Made by a program: the position numbers and the translations under genes. Below the pieces are notes generated by a model. That model searched no databases. It was not told the origin of the DNA and saw only the letters and a program-made list of their open reading frames with translations. A stretch of DNA of 64,000 nucleotides from Acanthococcus lagerstroemiae (lineage: Eukaryota > Arthropoda > Insecta > Hemiptera > Eriococcidae), in NCBI GenBank assembly GCA_031841125.1, contig CM063106.1:8246001-8310000 (forward strand). The letters are read 5' to 3'. Positions 20,770 through 31,749 of this stretch are shown piece by piece (the first letter of the stretch is position 1; every line of letters starts with the position of its first letter).

Positions 20770-23290
20770 GCTTGTTGTATGAGACAGAATGATGGCAGAC
20801 TACTTTTACGAACCCTTATATGAGGCAGAACGACGACGGACTACTCGCTTTCATATGAGTTACTCCCAATCTGAGGATATTTTGGAACGTGTTTTGCATA
20901 CTGTACACGGAATTCAGTGTTATTAATTTCTATTTCACACTTACCAACAACCAACTTCTTCTCCGGTAAAGAAGTTACCGAACACGAACGTGAACAACTT
21001 TTTAATTATTTGATTACAAAATGTTGCTCAGAAACACTCACTGATTCATTGTTCAACTGGGAATCATCATTTTGATGTCATTTACCTATCCCATAATACT
21101 AAGCATTGCGTCGATCCACCAGTGGCTTTCACTGATTTACTAGTAGCATTCACTGATTTTTCAGCGAATAGGTTGCTGTCGCTAATTGTCCAGTGTAAAT
21201 CTTACTGATAGAATCAGCGAAATTTTCGCTATTTCAAATTTAAAGAGTATTTGTTTCGTCCAAAAAGTATATCGGATTGCATCTTCATATGAACACGTAT
21301 TATCGTGTCTGCCCTTTTTTACAATCTTGGCTTTTCGTTTTCTTTTCGTAGTACTGACCATATTATATGAATCAAAATTGCACCAGCGCTGCAGCGTACG
21401 ATTAATTTATGCAACTGACTCTCTGTTTGTGTTTGTTCTCGATAATTTCAACATATGTTGTTGTCAGCCTCGCGATTAAGAAGACTTCTCCTTTGTATGT
21501 TTGTACTTGGGGAGTGCTGTTACAAGCATGCCTCGTTTACAAAATTTCGGCTATATGATTACAATTGGCGATGCAATGGAATTATTGAAGAAATGTGTAC
21601 AGTATACGCGTGCATAATATTGGTGTTGTCATTAAAGCCACAGTTGAATTAAGACTTCATTGTTCTTAATATAAGTATTTAAACGGTTATTTCGCGAACG
21701 GATTGCATACTGGAGAGTTTAGAGACAGTCTCTGAATTCAGACAGCCAGCTCTGTTGGGTACGGTCGCCATATTATTCGAAACGAGAATAATGTTCACTG
21801 ATGCCCCTCAGTTGTACTCACCCATCTATTTGTAGGGATGCTTATTCCAGCTCCTTGTCTGCAGCATGTGCATTGATACTTAGGTACCAGAGAATCAAAG
21901 ATGTCTGCAACACGAGTGTCTTGACCTCGGGTTGTTGTATCATATCCTCGTAGTAATATCAAAAGCTATAAGTTTCTGGAACGATTCCATCGAACTAAAA
22001 TCACGTCACCTTTAAACTTTGTCTTCCGCCCATTTCAACGATAATAACCGCGATCGTAAACTTTATTTTTCAGTCTACTTTTGTATCCACTTTAATGGCG
22101 CGAAGACGTCGAATTACCGTAACGTCGTCGCGGTAATCATTTGGGAATTTTCTTCATTAGTTCGCCTATTAACGACCGCACTCGTGCCCGTGTCCGTATT
22201 CAGTAGCGTGATTTCGTCATTTCGTTACTCTAAGTTCACTACTTGTAAATCATTTGCGCGGGAAATGAAAGTATGTTGACGAATTTCATTTCGCAACCTA
22301 AAAACTTTTTCTCTTTTTAATAGTTCGTCAAGATCTGTTAAAGAACACTGGTGAAACGCTCGCATCTGAGATGTTAATTTAATTATACGTGGTTGCTTTC
22401 AAGTTATATTATACTCGCACCGGGGGCTAATGTCATTCACCTACACCGGCTTGAACAGTTTGCTTTACAGGCTCCTATTCTAGTATAATATATTATATGA
22501 GTCGTTATGCGAGGTGATTCACGAATTAGCCTCTGATCGCATCATCAAGGGGCATAGAAGGATCTTCAGGTGGACAGTTAAATTCTCATTCTACAACGGT
22601 TATTCTAACTTATTTGCCAACTGCCCGAATGATAGAATATGTAGTTGCCAGACGTACCAGTTAGGAAGAATGGATCTCCTCTTCTAGGTGGAACTGTGGA
22701 CTCGGTTGTAAACAAATATGGTGGTTCAACAACGGAGATTCGGAGAATTGTATTTACCAAAGAGACTCTCACGAAACTGATGAACAGTACAAAGCCGAGT
22801 CTGGTCTAGGTCCTGATACTTCTAGTTTTTATGCTCGGCACTGAGACTTTCGGTCTGCCGAAGTATGTTCTATATGGACCGAAAGAAGATCCACCAACAG
22901 TTCAATTATTAACGAACTAGACTGTTCGCAGATTGTCATCAGCGTATACTCCGTCTCCTCATCTATGTATTTCGGCAGTCGGGTGAGAATCTGAAGAAAC
23001 TAGTTGTTCAAATACAGGTGAAGGGCTGTAGAGCGTACTGAAGATCACCAAAAATATGGGTCAAGGTTGAGAAGATGATAAGAAGGACCGTAGCCGTGTT
23101 GATTCGTATTGCAAAGGACCGCGAACGCTGGAGAAACAACAGGGTGAGCGGAGTTCGCTTGAATAGTAGAGATCACTAGTCCTCAGGCATGAGGAGACGG
23201 ACGGACGATAATCAGTGGTATTTGGAGACATAGTGAGGAGGGAGAGAGAAAGCATTACGCTTTTTTGTCAGCAAGGATAACAACGTAAGA
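20770..23290. other. No gene recognised
   Basis: Unique-looking, AT-rich sequence with moderately GC-richer patches near 22030-22270. Several 60-97 codon frames occur on the plus strand (for example 21186-21479 and 22019-22279), but none shows a recognised motif or repeated support. No TIR pair was found. Confidence 0.4.
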
Positions 23291-23294
23291 TGAT

Positions 23295-23480
23295 GTTTGC
23301 GGACTTGCTTAAGACTCTTCAAGTTTTCTTCAAGGCACTTTAACACTCTCCCGGTTTCATTTAAGACAGTTCCAGGATTGACTGACACTTTTGGAAATGT
23401 TTCGAAAGTTCTTTCAGATTCCCTAAAACTCTTCAAGGTCCATCCGGACGTGTTCCAGATTCTTTCAGACCTGTCTTAAA
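23295..23480. repeat. Helically phased GACT tract
   Basis: GACT or close variants start at 23302, 23313, 23365, 23376, 23417, 23427, 23437, 23447, 23458 and 23468. The longest run (23417-23468) steps 10, 10, 10, 11 and 10 bp. The frame at 23212-23436 on the minus strand and the one at 23297-23479 on the plus strand are translations of this tract. Confidence 0.75.
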
Positions 23481-23739
23481 ACAGTCTCCATAATTTTAAA
23501 ATTTCGGTTGACGGCTAAAGAAAGTTTTTCATCTCATTCATTTTTCCGGCTAGGTCCTATTTTCTAGCTTGTGTTAAATAACGACTGAAATGTTAAGAAT
23601 TAACTGTGACAAGCAAAAAAAGCAAGAAAAAACTAGTGTTTCGACAGACTGCCAAAATTTCTTGAGTGATTGTCAAATTTTTCCAAATGGGGTGAGGGTA
23701 ATGCGCCGGTTCTGTTGCTAGAACTGTTTCAGGATCGAT

Positions 23740-24440
23740 TGAGACTTTTTCGGGTTATCTAGATTCGTTAAAGATTCATAAAGAACCTATAAAACCTCTT
23801 TAAAACATGCTGTGATTCCTGTAAGACCTTTCTAGACCTGTCTATAAAATACCATAAGCTTGTTTCCAGAAATGTCTAGAGTCCAAAAGTGTATTTAGTG
23901 AGCTTGAAAAAGTTTTGAAAAGGTTTGAGCCAATCTTAAAAAAGTTTTGATATGCTTGCGGGTCTGAATAAATTTTGATAAAGTCTAAAACATTTTGAAA
24001 AATCCTTAAAAACTTTTCGGATGAATATCGAGTCACCCGAATCTGCCAAGCGCGTTCTAAACAGATCTAAAAAGTCTTACCGAGTCTTAACGATTTTTTA
24101 AAAAGTCTTGTGGAATATTGAACAAAATTTGAAAAATCTTACTGAATCTGGAACAAATCTAGAAAAATCTGAAGAAGTCTCTGCCAAGCTTGGTGTAATC
24201 GTGACCAAGTCTGAAAGAGTCTTAATGGAACAGTTGTGAACGAATCGGGAAATGTTGAAGGTATCTTAAATCGTAGGTATGTTTGGAAGAATTCTAAAGC
24301 GTTTAAAATTTGTCGGGCAGGCTTTTAAAGAAGCCTTGAAAATCCTACATAACCGTGGAAGTCTTTAGGATTTGCAATCAAATCTGGAAAAGTGGATTTT
24401 CAATCGAATCTGAAGGAATCTTAAACAGTATTTAAAACTT
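23740..24440. repeat. Long phased tract with orientation switch
   Basis: From about 23740 to 23850 the motif reads AAGACC/AAGATT. From about 23870 to 24440 it reads in the opposite sense as AGTCTT/AATCTT, for example AAAAGTCTTACCGAGTCTTA near 24070. The two halves form a loose inverted pair. The array is too degenerate to define one unit but keeps spacing near 10 bp. Confidence 0.6.
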
Positions 24441-25365
24441 GTAAAACCTTCAGCTCCTGAGGCGAAATACAAATTTCTTAATGAAATGTAGCAGATGATG
24501 TTACTTGTACCCCTAAGTGCAATTTTCCATGAAGAATTATCATGTAAGTGCAGAATTTTCTAATTTCATTCCACTCTAACGAACATATTACCATTTACAG
24601 TTGCTCGAACTTTTCTTTAAAATTGTTTTGTATGATGACTCAAGCACAGCAGAACCCTACGCGCAGAGTAGCCTCCGCAATTTATCACTACCGAAGCCGT
24701 TTTATACCATCAATTTGTACTTTAAAACTACCCTAACACGTCAGAATATCCGGTTAGAAGAATCCTTGTCTTTCTGTGCGAAAAATTGTTTTTTCCCTTA
24801 GTAAAAAATGAGTTCTACTGTACCACCTACTTCGAAATTTCAACTGGAAAGGTATCAGTCAGTTTGTTAGCCAGTGACATGAGATATGATCATAGAAAGG
24901 ACATAAAAAGTAATGAAAACTTTATAACGACATCAGAAAATTAGAAAAAAGTATACTATAATTATCTTGTTAGGGCCCATTAGCACTCGTTGGAACTCAC
25001 TCAGATTCTGATAAGATTAATTCAGTTCTGTTAAACTTATTCACACCCTCTTAGGACTCGTCAGACTTCATGAAAGGGAGGGGGAGTAAAAGGGATCCTC
25101 CCAGGCCCGGACTTACCTAGAAACCCTGATTCTTGTATCATATGATATTTTTAAAAATTGTGTGATGTTATTTTTGTCTATTTTTCGAGGAGGGCCCTAG
25201 AAAAATCGCTGATGCTTGTTTTTGTGTCTTCTCCCCGGGGTTCGAATTTTTTCTTGATGGCCCTGAGATTCATTCATCCTCAAACATGCCCGGTAATGAC
25301 GCTTTGAGATCAAGATTCATTTATACGAACTTGGGATTTGTTCGACTCAACAAGACTACCTTGAT
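24441..25365. other. No gene recognised
   Basis: Short phased GACT runs lie at about 25010-25080. A CAGGCCCGGACTTACC word at 25102 looks like a hAT terminus, with a possible partner ending at 25265, but flanking sequences do not match, so it was not called. Confidence 0.4.
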
Positions 25366-25473
25366 GGTGTGGTGAGACGTATTGCAATGCACGCATGCTA
25401 AAGTGGCCTCTGAGACACCGCACCCCCGGCCTCAGAAACTACCCTTTCGAGTATCGCATCAGGGGCCGGAGGG
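25366..25473. mobile_element. 108-bp short retroposon, copy 2 (opposite orientation)
   Basis: The copy lies in reverse relative to copies 1 and 3: it starts GGTGTGGTGAGACGTATTG and ends CATCAGGGGCCGGAGGG. Its two ends coincide with the ends of the other copies. It is more diverged, and the preserved short frame reads CTHAKVASETPHPRPQKLPF. Flanks may be a worn TSD: read in the copy-1 orientation, CTCAAAGCAT on the left and ATCAAGGTAG on the right, 6 of 10 matching. Confidence 0.7.
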
Positions 25474-27740
25474 ATGCTTTGAGGCCGGCCCGAGCCCATT
25501 TCGCCATTCCGCTTCCAGTGCACGCTGTTCTGCAAGGGCCACCATAGGGACCCCTACTGATCAAAGTTACCCAGCACTAACCCGGAATTTGGGTGCCGAC
25601 AGCCGGACGCGCTTCCTCTTCTTTCACCCCTCACCTCTTCGTCTTGGGAAGTGTGACGATGCGGGAAGGTGATATGGGCGGGTGAGTCTTGCGGGGGGGG
25701 GGGGGGGGTCCGCAACAGCTCTTCTAGGATGGTACAAAGTTATTCTGTTCGATGGTGTAGGCTGAGCTTTATCCGTCGGCTCTCTGCCTCGACCACTCTG
25801 TTTGCATCTAAGACTTTTTCTGGTTCTGTCGAGAATCATTCAGACTTGTTCTTTTTCTGCCAGAACTAGCTGCTGTTCCCTCAGACGATGTCAAGATTCG
25901 TCGAACCCATTAGGACTTAGTCTGGGTCAGCATTGCTGGCCCATGGCTTTACAGCTCTGGTTCGATAAAATGACATGACTTAGAACAAATAATATAAACT
26001 ACAACATTGACCTTGTATTGCTGTCAGATTTCGAGGTTGCCTGCCCAATCGGGATGTGCTCAGTCTGCAAAAACATCGTATATTTCCGTTTTCAACATCG
26101 CATTCCATGTTTGCCCTCAACCCGTCTTCTTCAACCGTCAATTCTGCTGCCAAATTCAAAAAGAAATAATCGTATTCCGACGTTACATTATTTGGTTACC
26201 CCATCGAAGTGTCATCGTGCAGTGGCGATAATCGACCGCCAAATCACCAGCCTGACTTACTGTAAGTCTTTCTCGTTTTCGTACCCGAAGCGCCATCGCC
26301 ATCACTCGTCGAATTAATAAGTACACAAGTTTGTTTCTTCTTCATCCAACCAAAAGCGATTTCACGTGTAGTTGAAGGTCTAAATTAGCTGTTTCAGAAG
26401 ATTTCGCGTGTAACTAGGACTCGATTGATAAATAGCTCCACATAACGCCAGCACAGTAGCAAAACGGCAATAGCAGCGCAGCGTTTTGAAGAGCATTTTT
26501 GATGTAGCCCATAAAATGATTCGAAGAAAGTTCTACGTAATTTAATTTTCAGTCGATATAAAGCCGAGCAAGCTGCATGTACGTACACTTCTGTTATGGG
26601 ACCGACGATTGGTCCGTGTCAATAGCTATGTAAATCTTGTCCCGAGTCATTCTCGGTTTTAATTAGCCGAAAGAAAAAGCACGCGGTTCCACTTAAAAGC
26701 TGGATAGGTACGAAAGTCGTTGACAGGCGATTAGTGGTGGTCAAAATTCGGCTGCGCTCTTTTCGTTTGTCGTTGCACCAATTTATTCGACCATCTGATA
26801 AAAGCGTCAACTCGGTTACATTTGATGTGATGCCAGTTTCATCGAAAAACGTGCTCGACTTGCAATACTTCACATGTTTGTATATTTAGGCTACATGAGC
26901 GAGCGCGTAAACAGAAGTAAATTCATTTTTAATCGAAAACCCGGTTACGAGAATACTGTATCTCCGAAACAAAATTGACGTCTGAGAGACCATTCGTCAG
27001 GTGTCGGGAGTTTGAGGTCATCGGGGGTCCCGCAACACTTTTTCGAGCGAATGCAGAAGTCCGAATGATGATTCACAGTCGGCCCCGAGAACCTGATTGC
27101 GCAATCGGTGTAAAACTGCTTCGCCAATTTTGCGGGTTTCGTGTTCATTTTTCTCTTGTATTGGACGCACTTCCCAAGAAAGCTGTGAAAGTTATATACG
27201 ATGTCTCGTACTCGTCACCCTCACCACTTGAATCGTATGCTGTGTCATGGAAAGAAAAGTATCGACGTTCCTCTTCTGGACAAAAGAAGAGTTGGAAAGC
27301 AAAGATTCAACAGTGAAAAGTCTGCATTTTAATAATGTAGAACTCGTGAGAGCTGTTTTGGGGGAGGAGGGGGGGGGGGCAACGTCCCAATTTACCGAAA
27401 GACAGCCTCAAAAATACCATACGTGCAAAAAAAAATGAAGTTTTCTACGTGAACATTTCTGTTTAAAGACTAACTTCTGATTGCCAAATATGCCAAATAA
27501 ATACATGAGCCTGGGGTGTGGGTGTGTTGCCTTCCTGTGTGAGAACGATAAAGGAAGTAGATTTTATTGAAACTACAAAAAAAAAAGTCTCGGTTTCAAT
27601 CTACCCTCGTCGCTCCCCCCCCCCCCCCTTGGAATGAATCTGCGCTGAGAGCTCAGATTTCTTTAGATTTTAAGTTAAGTTCCGGAAAATACCTTTTTAC
27701 GAGTATACGTGTAAAAATCATCAGCACGGATAGTAATTAA
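25474..27740. other. No gene recognised; poly-G and poly-C runs
   Basis: A G17 run is near 25693, a G-rich block near 27360-27380 and a C14 run near 27617. A phased GACT stretch occurs near 25800-25930. The segment at 26360-27180 is unique-looking with mixed base composition. Its overlapping frames on both strands (for example 26975-27316) have no recognised motif. No TIRs or tRNA boxes were found. Confidence 0.4.
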
Positions 27741-27744
27741 TCTT

Positions 27745-28020
27745 GATCGAGTCTCAGTGCGTCCTCTACAGGAGCCTTAACGAGTCTAAATGGGTCTTGA
27801 GTCCTAACACAGTCTTAACAATTCTTAACGAGTTTTAAGGGAATTGAAACGAACTTTAATTACTCCTTGTGGATCTAAACCGGGTCTTGACAAGTTTTGA
27901 AAGAAAGAGCGAGTCTGACTATTTTAATGAGTTTCGCCGAAGGTTGACTGGACCTTGATGGATCTTAACCAAGTCAAAACGAGTCAAAGTATACCTTCAC
28001 GAATGAGTTGGCGTTCCAGT
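27745..28020. repeat. Helically phased AGTC tract
   Basis: GTCT, GTCC or GTTT cores start at 27751, 27761, 27784, 27794, 27801, 27812 and 27832. The local unit is close to CTTAACGAGT. This is the same motif as the GACT tracts but on the opposite strand. Confidence 0.7.
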
Positions 28021-29635
28021 CTCAATTTCTTACGTTGCCCTATAAAAATTAGAAAAAAACAATCCCGTATTATAATCGTTTTAGAAATAAAGGAAACACC
28101 CAAATAGAAATCTACGTTGGTGAATTGCAAGGTTTTGAGAGGAATTGGAGGAACGCCGAAGAATAGCTGACTCGTTCTCTAGAAACAGAGTATCTTATTA
28201 CCTGCAAATTTTGATCCATAACTTTCGATTTTTTAATTTCATTTAATTAATTACTTGATTTGTTTTTTTGTTGGGGAGGGGGGGGGGGGTATTTTGGGCT
28301 ACACAATAACATCCGTAACAAATTCCGCCAATCGAATTCATCAGATTCGAGTGTTACCATCTTTTGAATAGAAAACGCATTGGGAGGTGTCTATTATCTC
28401 GTCTCAATACCTATTTTTCAAAATTATTGTTTCCAGTTGTTTCCCCCCCCCCTCCCAATAAAATTAATGGTATTATTATTCAGAAAGATTGGAAGTATGT
28501 CAGTGACTCTTCACATTTCCAGACAGGATGATGTAAGGTTCTGTATCCAGGATTTTAAGTTTATTGTCGTTGTCAGTCTTTGGCTGGTGCAAAGATATGT
28601 GTTTTTACATTTTTCAGTACTACAAATGGCAATACTGGTACAGTTTTGATCCCTGTACGTGATCCAAGGTGCCAGATTGTAGCCGTTGGCGCATGTGATG
28701 GCATAATTTTCAGAAATTCATAGAAAAGGAACTTCTTAAAACTGTTTTTCTATAGTCGTGGATATCAGTGCTTTTGCCATGAACAGGATGTCTGCAGTGA
28801 TGTCCCCATGAATTTTTTTGAGAGGGGGGGGGCTCTAAATTATGAATAATTTTCCTCATTAAAAAAAAACATTTCAGTCAACGGTCATATTCGCTTCAAA
28901 ATAGGTCATCGTTTATAAATTCACAATAAAACCGCAATAAATTTATAAAAAGTTCAAAAACATTCATTTTCAACAAAATGGATTAAAATTTAAAATAATT
29001 ACAGACGTTACAGTAGGTACAAAGGTTTATTTAGTAAATACATTTTTAAAAAAATCCTGAGTATTTTTATCACTATCGGTGTGGTAGGTTAAGGAGACGT
29101 AAAAATGTAACAGCAAAAAATTATTATGCAACAATTAACAACACTATAAAATTACAACAGGGACCAGTAGTAACGCTGAAGTCGGACTTTTTTGCATTAC
29201 ACTTTTCAAAGTCTAATCATCGACTAGTATCTTGATGAATTTTTGATTTTACAAGACTGAATTTTGTTTATTTTAGGTAATTTCTCGAGGAGGGGCTGAG
29301 CCCTTCCTCGATTTTCCTAAAAATTCTTGAGACGGGGCTGAGCCCTGGTAGCCCTCCGTATGGGAACATCCCTGGATGTCTGTCGTCGTGGCTAATGCTG
29401 CCTCCTCGCTCCCAAAAAATTGATGGCTCCTGCTCTGTAAACTTGTTGAATATTCTCTACTACATGTACACTAAGTATTATCAAAAAATCTTAACTGCTA
29501 CCTCAATATTCTCTGTTTTCGGGAAAAGACCCAGCTTTTTGAAAATGAGTTGAGATTCATAACGACTTGTTCAGACCAGCTAAAGACTCGTTAAAATTTC
29601 CAGTGAAATACAGTCAGGAAGATCGACTTTTTTAT
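28021..29635. other. No gene recognised; G/C runs
   Basis: A G12 run near 28273 and a C10 run near 28443 face each other about 170 bp apart and may be the inner parts of a MITE, but terminal matches and a TSD were not convincing. A further G9 run is near 28824. The frame at 28380-28649 has no recognised motif. Confidence 0.4.
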
Positions 29636-29639
29636 TGAC

Positions 29640-29835
29640 ATTTAAAATCAGTCACTTTGTCGATACGACATTATGGTCGAATTTGATGTAGAATTCGGTA
29701 CAAAAGTCCAATTATCGTGTCAACATCGACATTTGTATAGAATTCTACATCGAAGTCAGTGGAAAGTTTGATCCAAAAATCGATGTAAACGTGGTAACTT
29801 GACTATTACATCGAATTCGACTATAGTGTCGACGC
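29640..29835. repeat. Short inverted-repeat cluster of TCGA-containing words
   Basis: Words such as GTCGATACGACATTAT, GGTCGAATTTGATGTAG, ACATCGACATTTG, TAGAATTCTACATCGA, TTACATCGAATTCGAC and TATAGTGTCGAC alternate between strands at short intervals. The ends GTCGATACGACATTATGGTC and the reverse complement of the last block (GTCGACACTATAGTCGAATT) are similar, so this may be a worn 195-bp MITE. Confidence 0.5.
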
Positions 29836-29915
29836 CAAACCAATCCTTCAGATATTGGTTCTAACATGTTCTGGCTTTTGTGAGTATAATGCTTTCTTCC
29901 TGAGAACTGGTTGAG

Positions 29916-30496
29916 GGTCTCATGGACAATTTCCTAACGATTTTTTTCCTTAAAGCAAAGTTTCCTAAGCTCATTCTCTCTAAATACATTTTTCCTAATG
30001 ACTTTTTTGTTGAAATTTTTTCTCATTAAGTAGACTTATTATTAATTACCATGAAATTGGGGTAACAGTAGCGTGCAGAGTTCTATCATTGAGGGAGAGT
30101 TGCCAGTTAAATATAGAAATGGCGTAAATACATAGCAACAAATTGTTCGTTGATGGCTACATGTATCTTTGGTCTCGCATGTACCGTGGATGGATTTGCT
30201 GGTTTTGCCGGTTAAGATACATGCAGCCGTCGACAAATAATTTGTTGTTATGTATTTTCGCCGTTTCGATATTTAACTGGCAACTCTCCCTCGGTGATAT
30301 AACTCTACACGTTACTGTTACCCTCATTCCATGGTAATTAATAATAAGTCTACTTAGTGAGAAAAAATTTCAACAAAAAAGTCATTACGGAAAATGTATT
30401 TAGGAAAAATGTCTTTAGAGAAAACGAATTTAGGAAACTTTGCTTTAAGGAAAAAATTTGTTAGGGAAAATGGTTTAGGGAAATTGTCCGTGAACC
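29916..30496. mobile_element. 581-bp foldback element with 9-bp TSD, Mutator/Rehavkus-like
   Basis: The arms of roughly 270 bp are inverted copies separated by about 40 bp. The left arm starts GGTCTCATGGACAATTTCC and the reverse-complemented right arm starts GGTTCACGGACAATTTCCC. A perfect 9-bp TSD, CTGGTTGAG, lies at 29907-29915 and 30497-30505. The outer part of each arm is a minisatellite of 14-16 bp units close to CCTAAANNCATTTT, six or seven in the right arm. A 9-bp TSD plus long TIRs is a Mutator hallmark, and minisatellite TIRs are remembered for the Rehavkus subgroup. No transposase is present. The two arms are about 85% alike by eye. Confidence 0.85.
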
Positions 30497-30564
30497 CTGG
30501 TTGAGAACTGCAGAGCAAGCTATATCCACTCTTGCGGTCGCTCTCTTCGCTAGGATGTTTACGG

Positions 30565-30672
30565 CAATAACGTAGCCAGCCTAGTGCTCGCGGGGGGGGG
30601 GGGGGGGTTAGAAAAAACACTATTTGATAAAATCGCAAAGGGGTCCAGACCCTCTCTCCAGCTACGCCACTG
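30565..30672. mobile_element. 108-bp hAT MITE with poly-G
   Basis: The left end CAATAACGTAGCCAGC and the reverse-complemented right end CAGTGGCGTAGCTGGA belong to the same terminal family as the MITE at 4914. The TSD is worn: GTTTACGG (30557-30564) and GTTTGAAG (30673-30680), 5 of 8 matching. A G17 run sits near the left end. Confidence 0.75.
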
Positions 30673-30778
30673 GTTTGAAGGAGAAGAAAAATTTCTAGCG
30701 CTGAAAATTGAACTCGCGTTGCCATTCAGACTTGAAAGAATAGTGGCTGACATCTGGTGGAATTTTTTTGCAACTTGC

Positions 30779-30854
30779 ATGTAGGTAAAATGGAGCGCTG
30801 TTACACGCACTACTACTAACACACACAGCCCGCAGAGATCCATTTTACCTACAT
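30779..30854. repeat. 16-bp perfect inverted repeat (hairpin)
   Basis: ATGTAGGTAAAATGGA (30779-30794) is exactly inverted as TCCATTTTACCTACAT (30839-30854), with a 44-bp loop containing an ACTACTACTAACACACAC tract. It could be a short hairpin RNA or the TIRs of a tiny element. No TSD is evident. Confidence 0.6.
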
Positions 30855-30869
30855 AGGACAGTTGCGACG

Positions 30870-30940
30870 CTAGCGCGCCACCGACCCTTCAAGCCCGAAT
30901 AATGCAAGGTGGATACGATACCATTGAGCCACAGAGCGAT
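30870..30940 (-). pseudogene. tRNA-like sequence (SINE head or tRNA pseudogene)
   Basis: On the minus strand the sequence contains a good box A, TGGCTCAATGG, near its start and a worn box B, GGGCTTGAAGGGTC, about 40 bp later. The D arm and overall length fit a tRNA, but the T loop lacks the TTCGA core and the acceptor ends do not pair. It sits just beyond the hairpin at 30779-30854. Confidence 0.5.
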
Positions 30941-31134
30941 ATTTTGATGTTATTCTACGGCTTATGAAGGCTTTGCTAGGACTTTTAAAGACTGCCAGAT
31001 TTGCACAGATTGTTTTCAAACTCTGAGGAGACTCAGTAATACGCTTCCAGACTAAATTGTCAAGTATCACTGTACAAATTTCAAAGGTTATGAAAGGCAT
31101 CTGAAGTTTTTCACCTAGAAGCGGGATTTTTTTC

Positions 31135-31742
31135 TTTATTATTATATTCCACTGCCAAATGGCATACACGAATATTCTTGAAAATGGAGAAGGACATAGA
31201 TGAAACGAAATAACAAAATGATAAAAGAGAAATAGAGAGTTGATAACAGTTCGGCCAGTGCCTAGCTGTAATTTACGTTAAGCAGAGTTGTATCTTTAAT
31301 TATACATCAGTTCGTGTGGTTTGGTCCTCTTCAACCTTCTGGTGTCGAATTCAACGTCGAGTATTCGAACAGCCAGGGCATTGGGATGACTGGAAGGCTT
31401 GGTTGCATGTTTGGTTGCAGCAGCTTTTATGACTTCGTCGATCGACTGGATCTGGAGATGGCGATGTAGTAGTGCGTTTGGAAAAAACCATGGTGCTTTC
31501 GCGATTTGCCGCAAAGCTTCATTTTGAAAACGTTGGATAACGAGACGATTAGAAGCTTTTGTTGTTCCCCAAAGTTGTAGGCCGTAGCACCATACTGGCT
31601 TTAGAGTAGTCATATATATGAGTCGTTTGTTGTATATACTGATGGGCGATCGATAGCTCAGTAGCCAATGCGGGATTTTAAATAAAATAAACTTATGGCG
31701 AAGGGGGGAGGTAGGGAAGGTTAAATCGTGTATAATTGTCAT
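31135..31742 (-). pseudogene. Jockey-like LINE, C-terminal end of reverse transcriptase ORF
   Basis: The minus-strand frame 31296-31742 is open for 148 codons. It carries IPHWLLSYRSPISIYNKRLI, then TTLKPVWCYGLQLWGTTKASN, then IQRFQNEALRQIAKAPWFFP, then LLHRHLQIQSIDEVIKA. These are the thumb region and C-terminal tail of Jockey-clade reverse transcriptases, in order. The 5' part is missing and nothing homologous was seen upstream. Downstream about 160 bp of 3' sequence ends at an AATAAAG signal and short A run (31127-31140). This is a 5'-truncated copy and probably one of the younger LINE insertions here, as the frame is still open. Confidence 0.85.
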
Positions 31743-31749
31743 CGTACTT

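Noticed and set aside
25102..25265. Possible hAT MITE with CAGGCCC and GGCCCTG ends
   Set aside because: Only about seven terminal bases match and the flanking 8-mers differ.
28261..28460. Opposing G and C runs as a possible MITE
   Set aside because: Terminal sequences do not match convincingly and no TSD was found.
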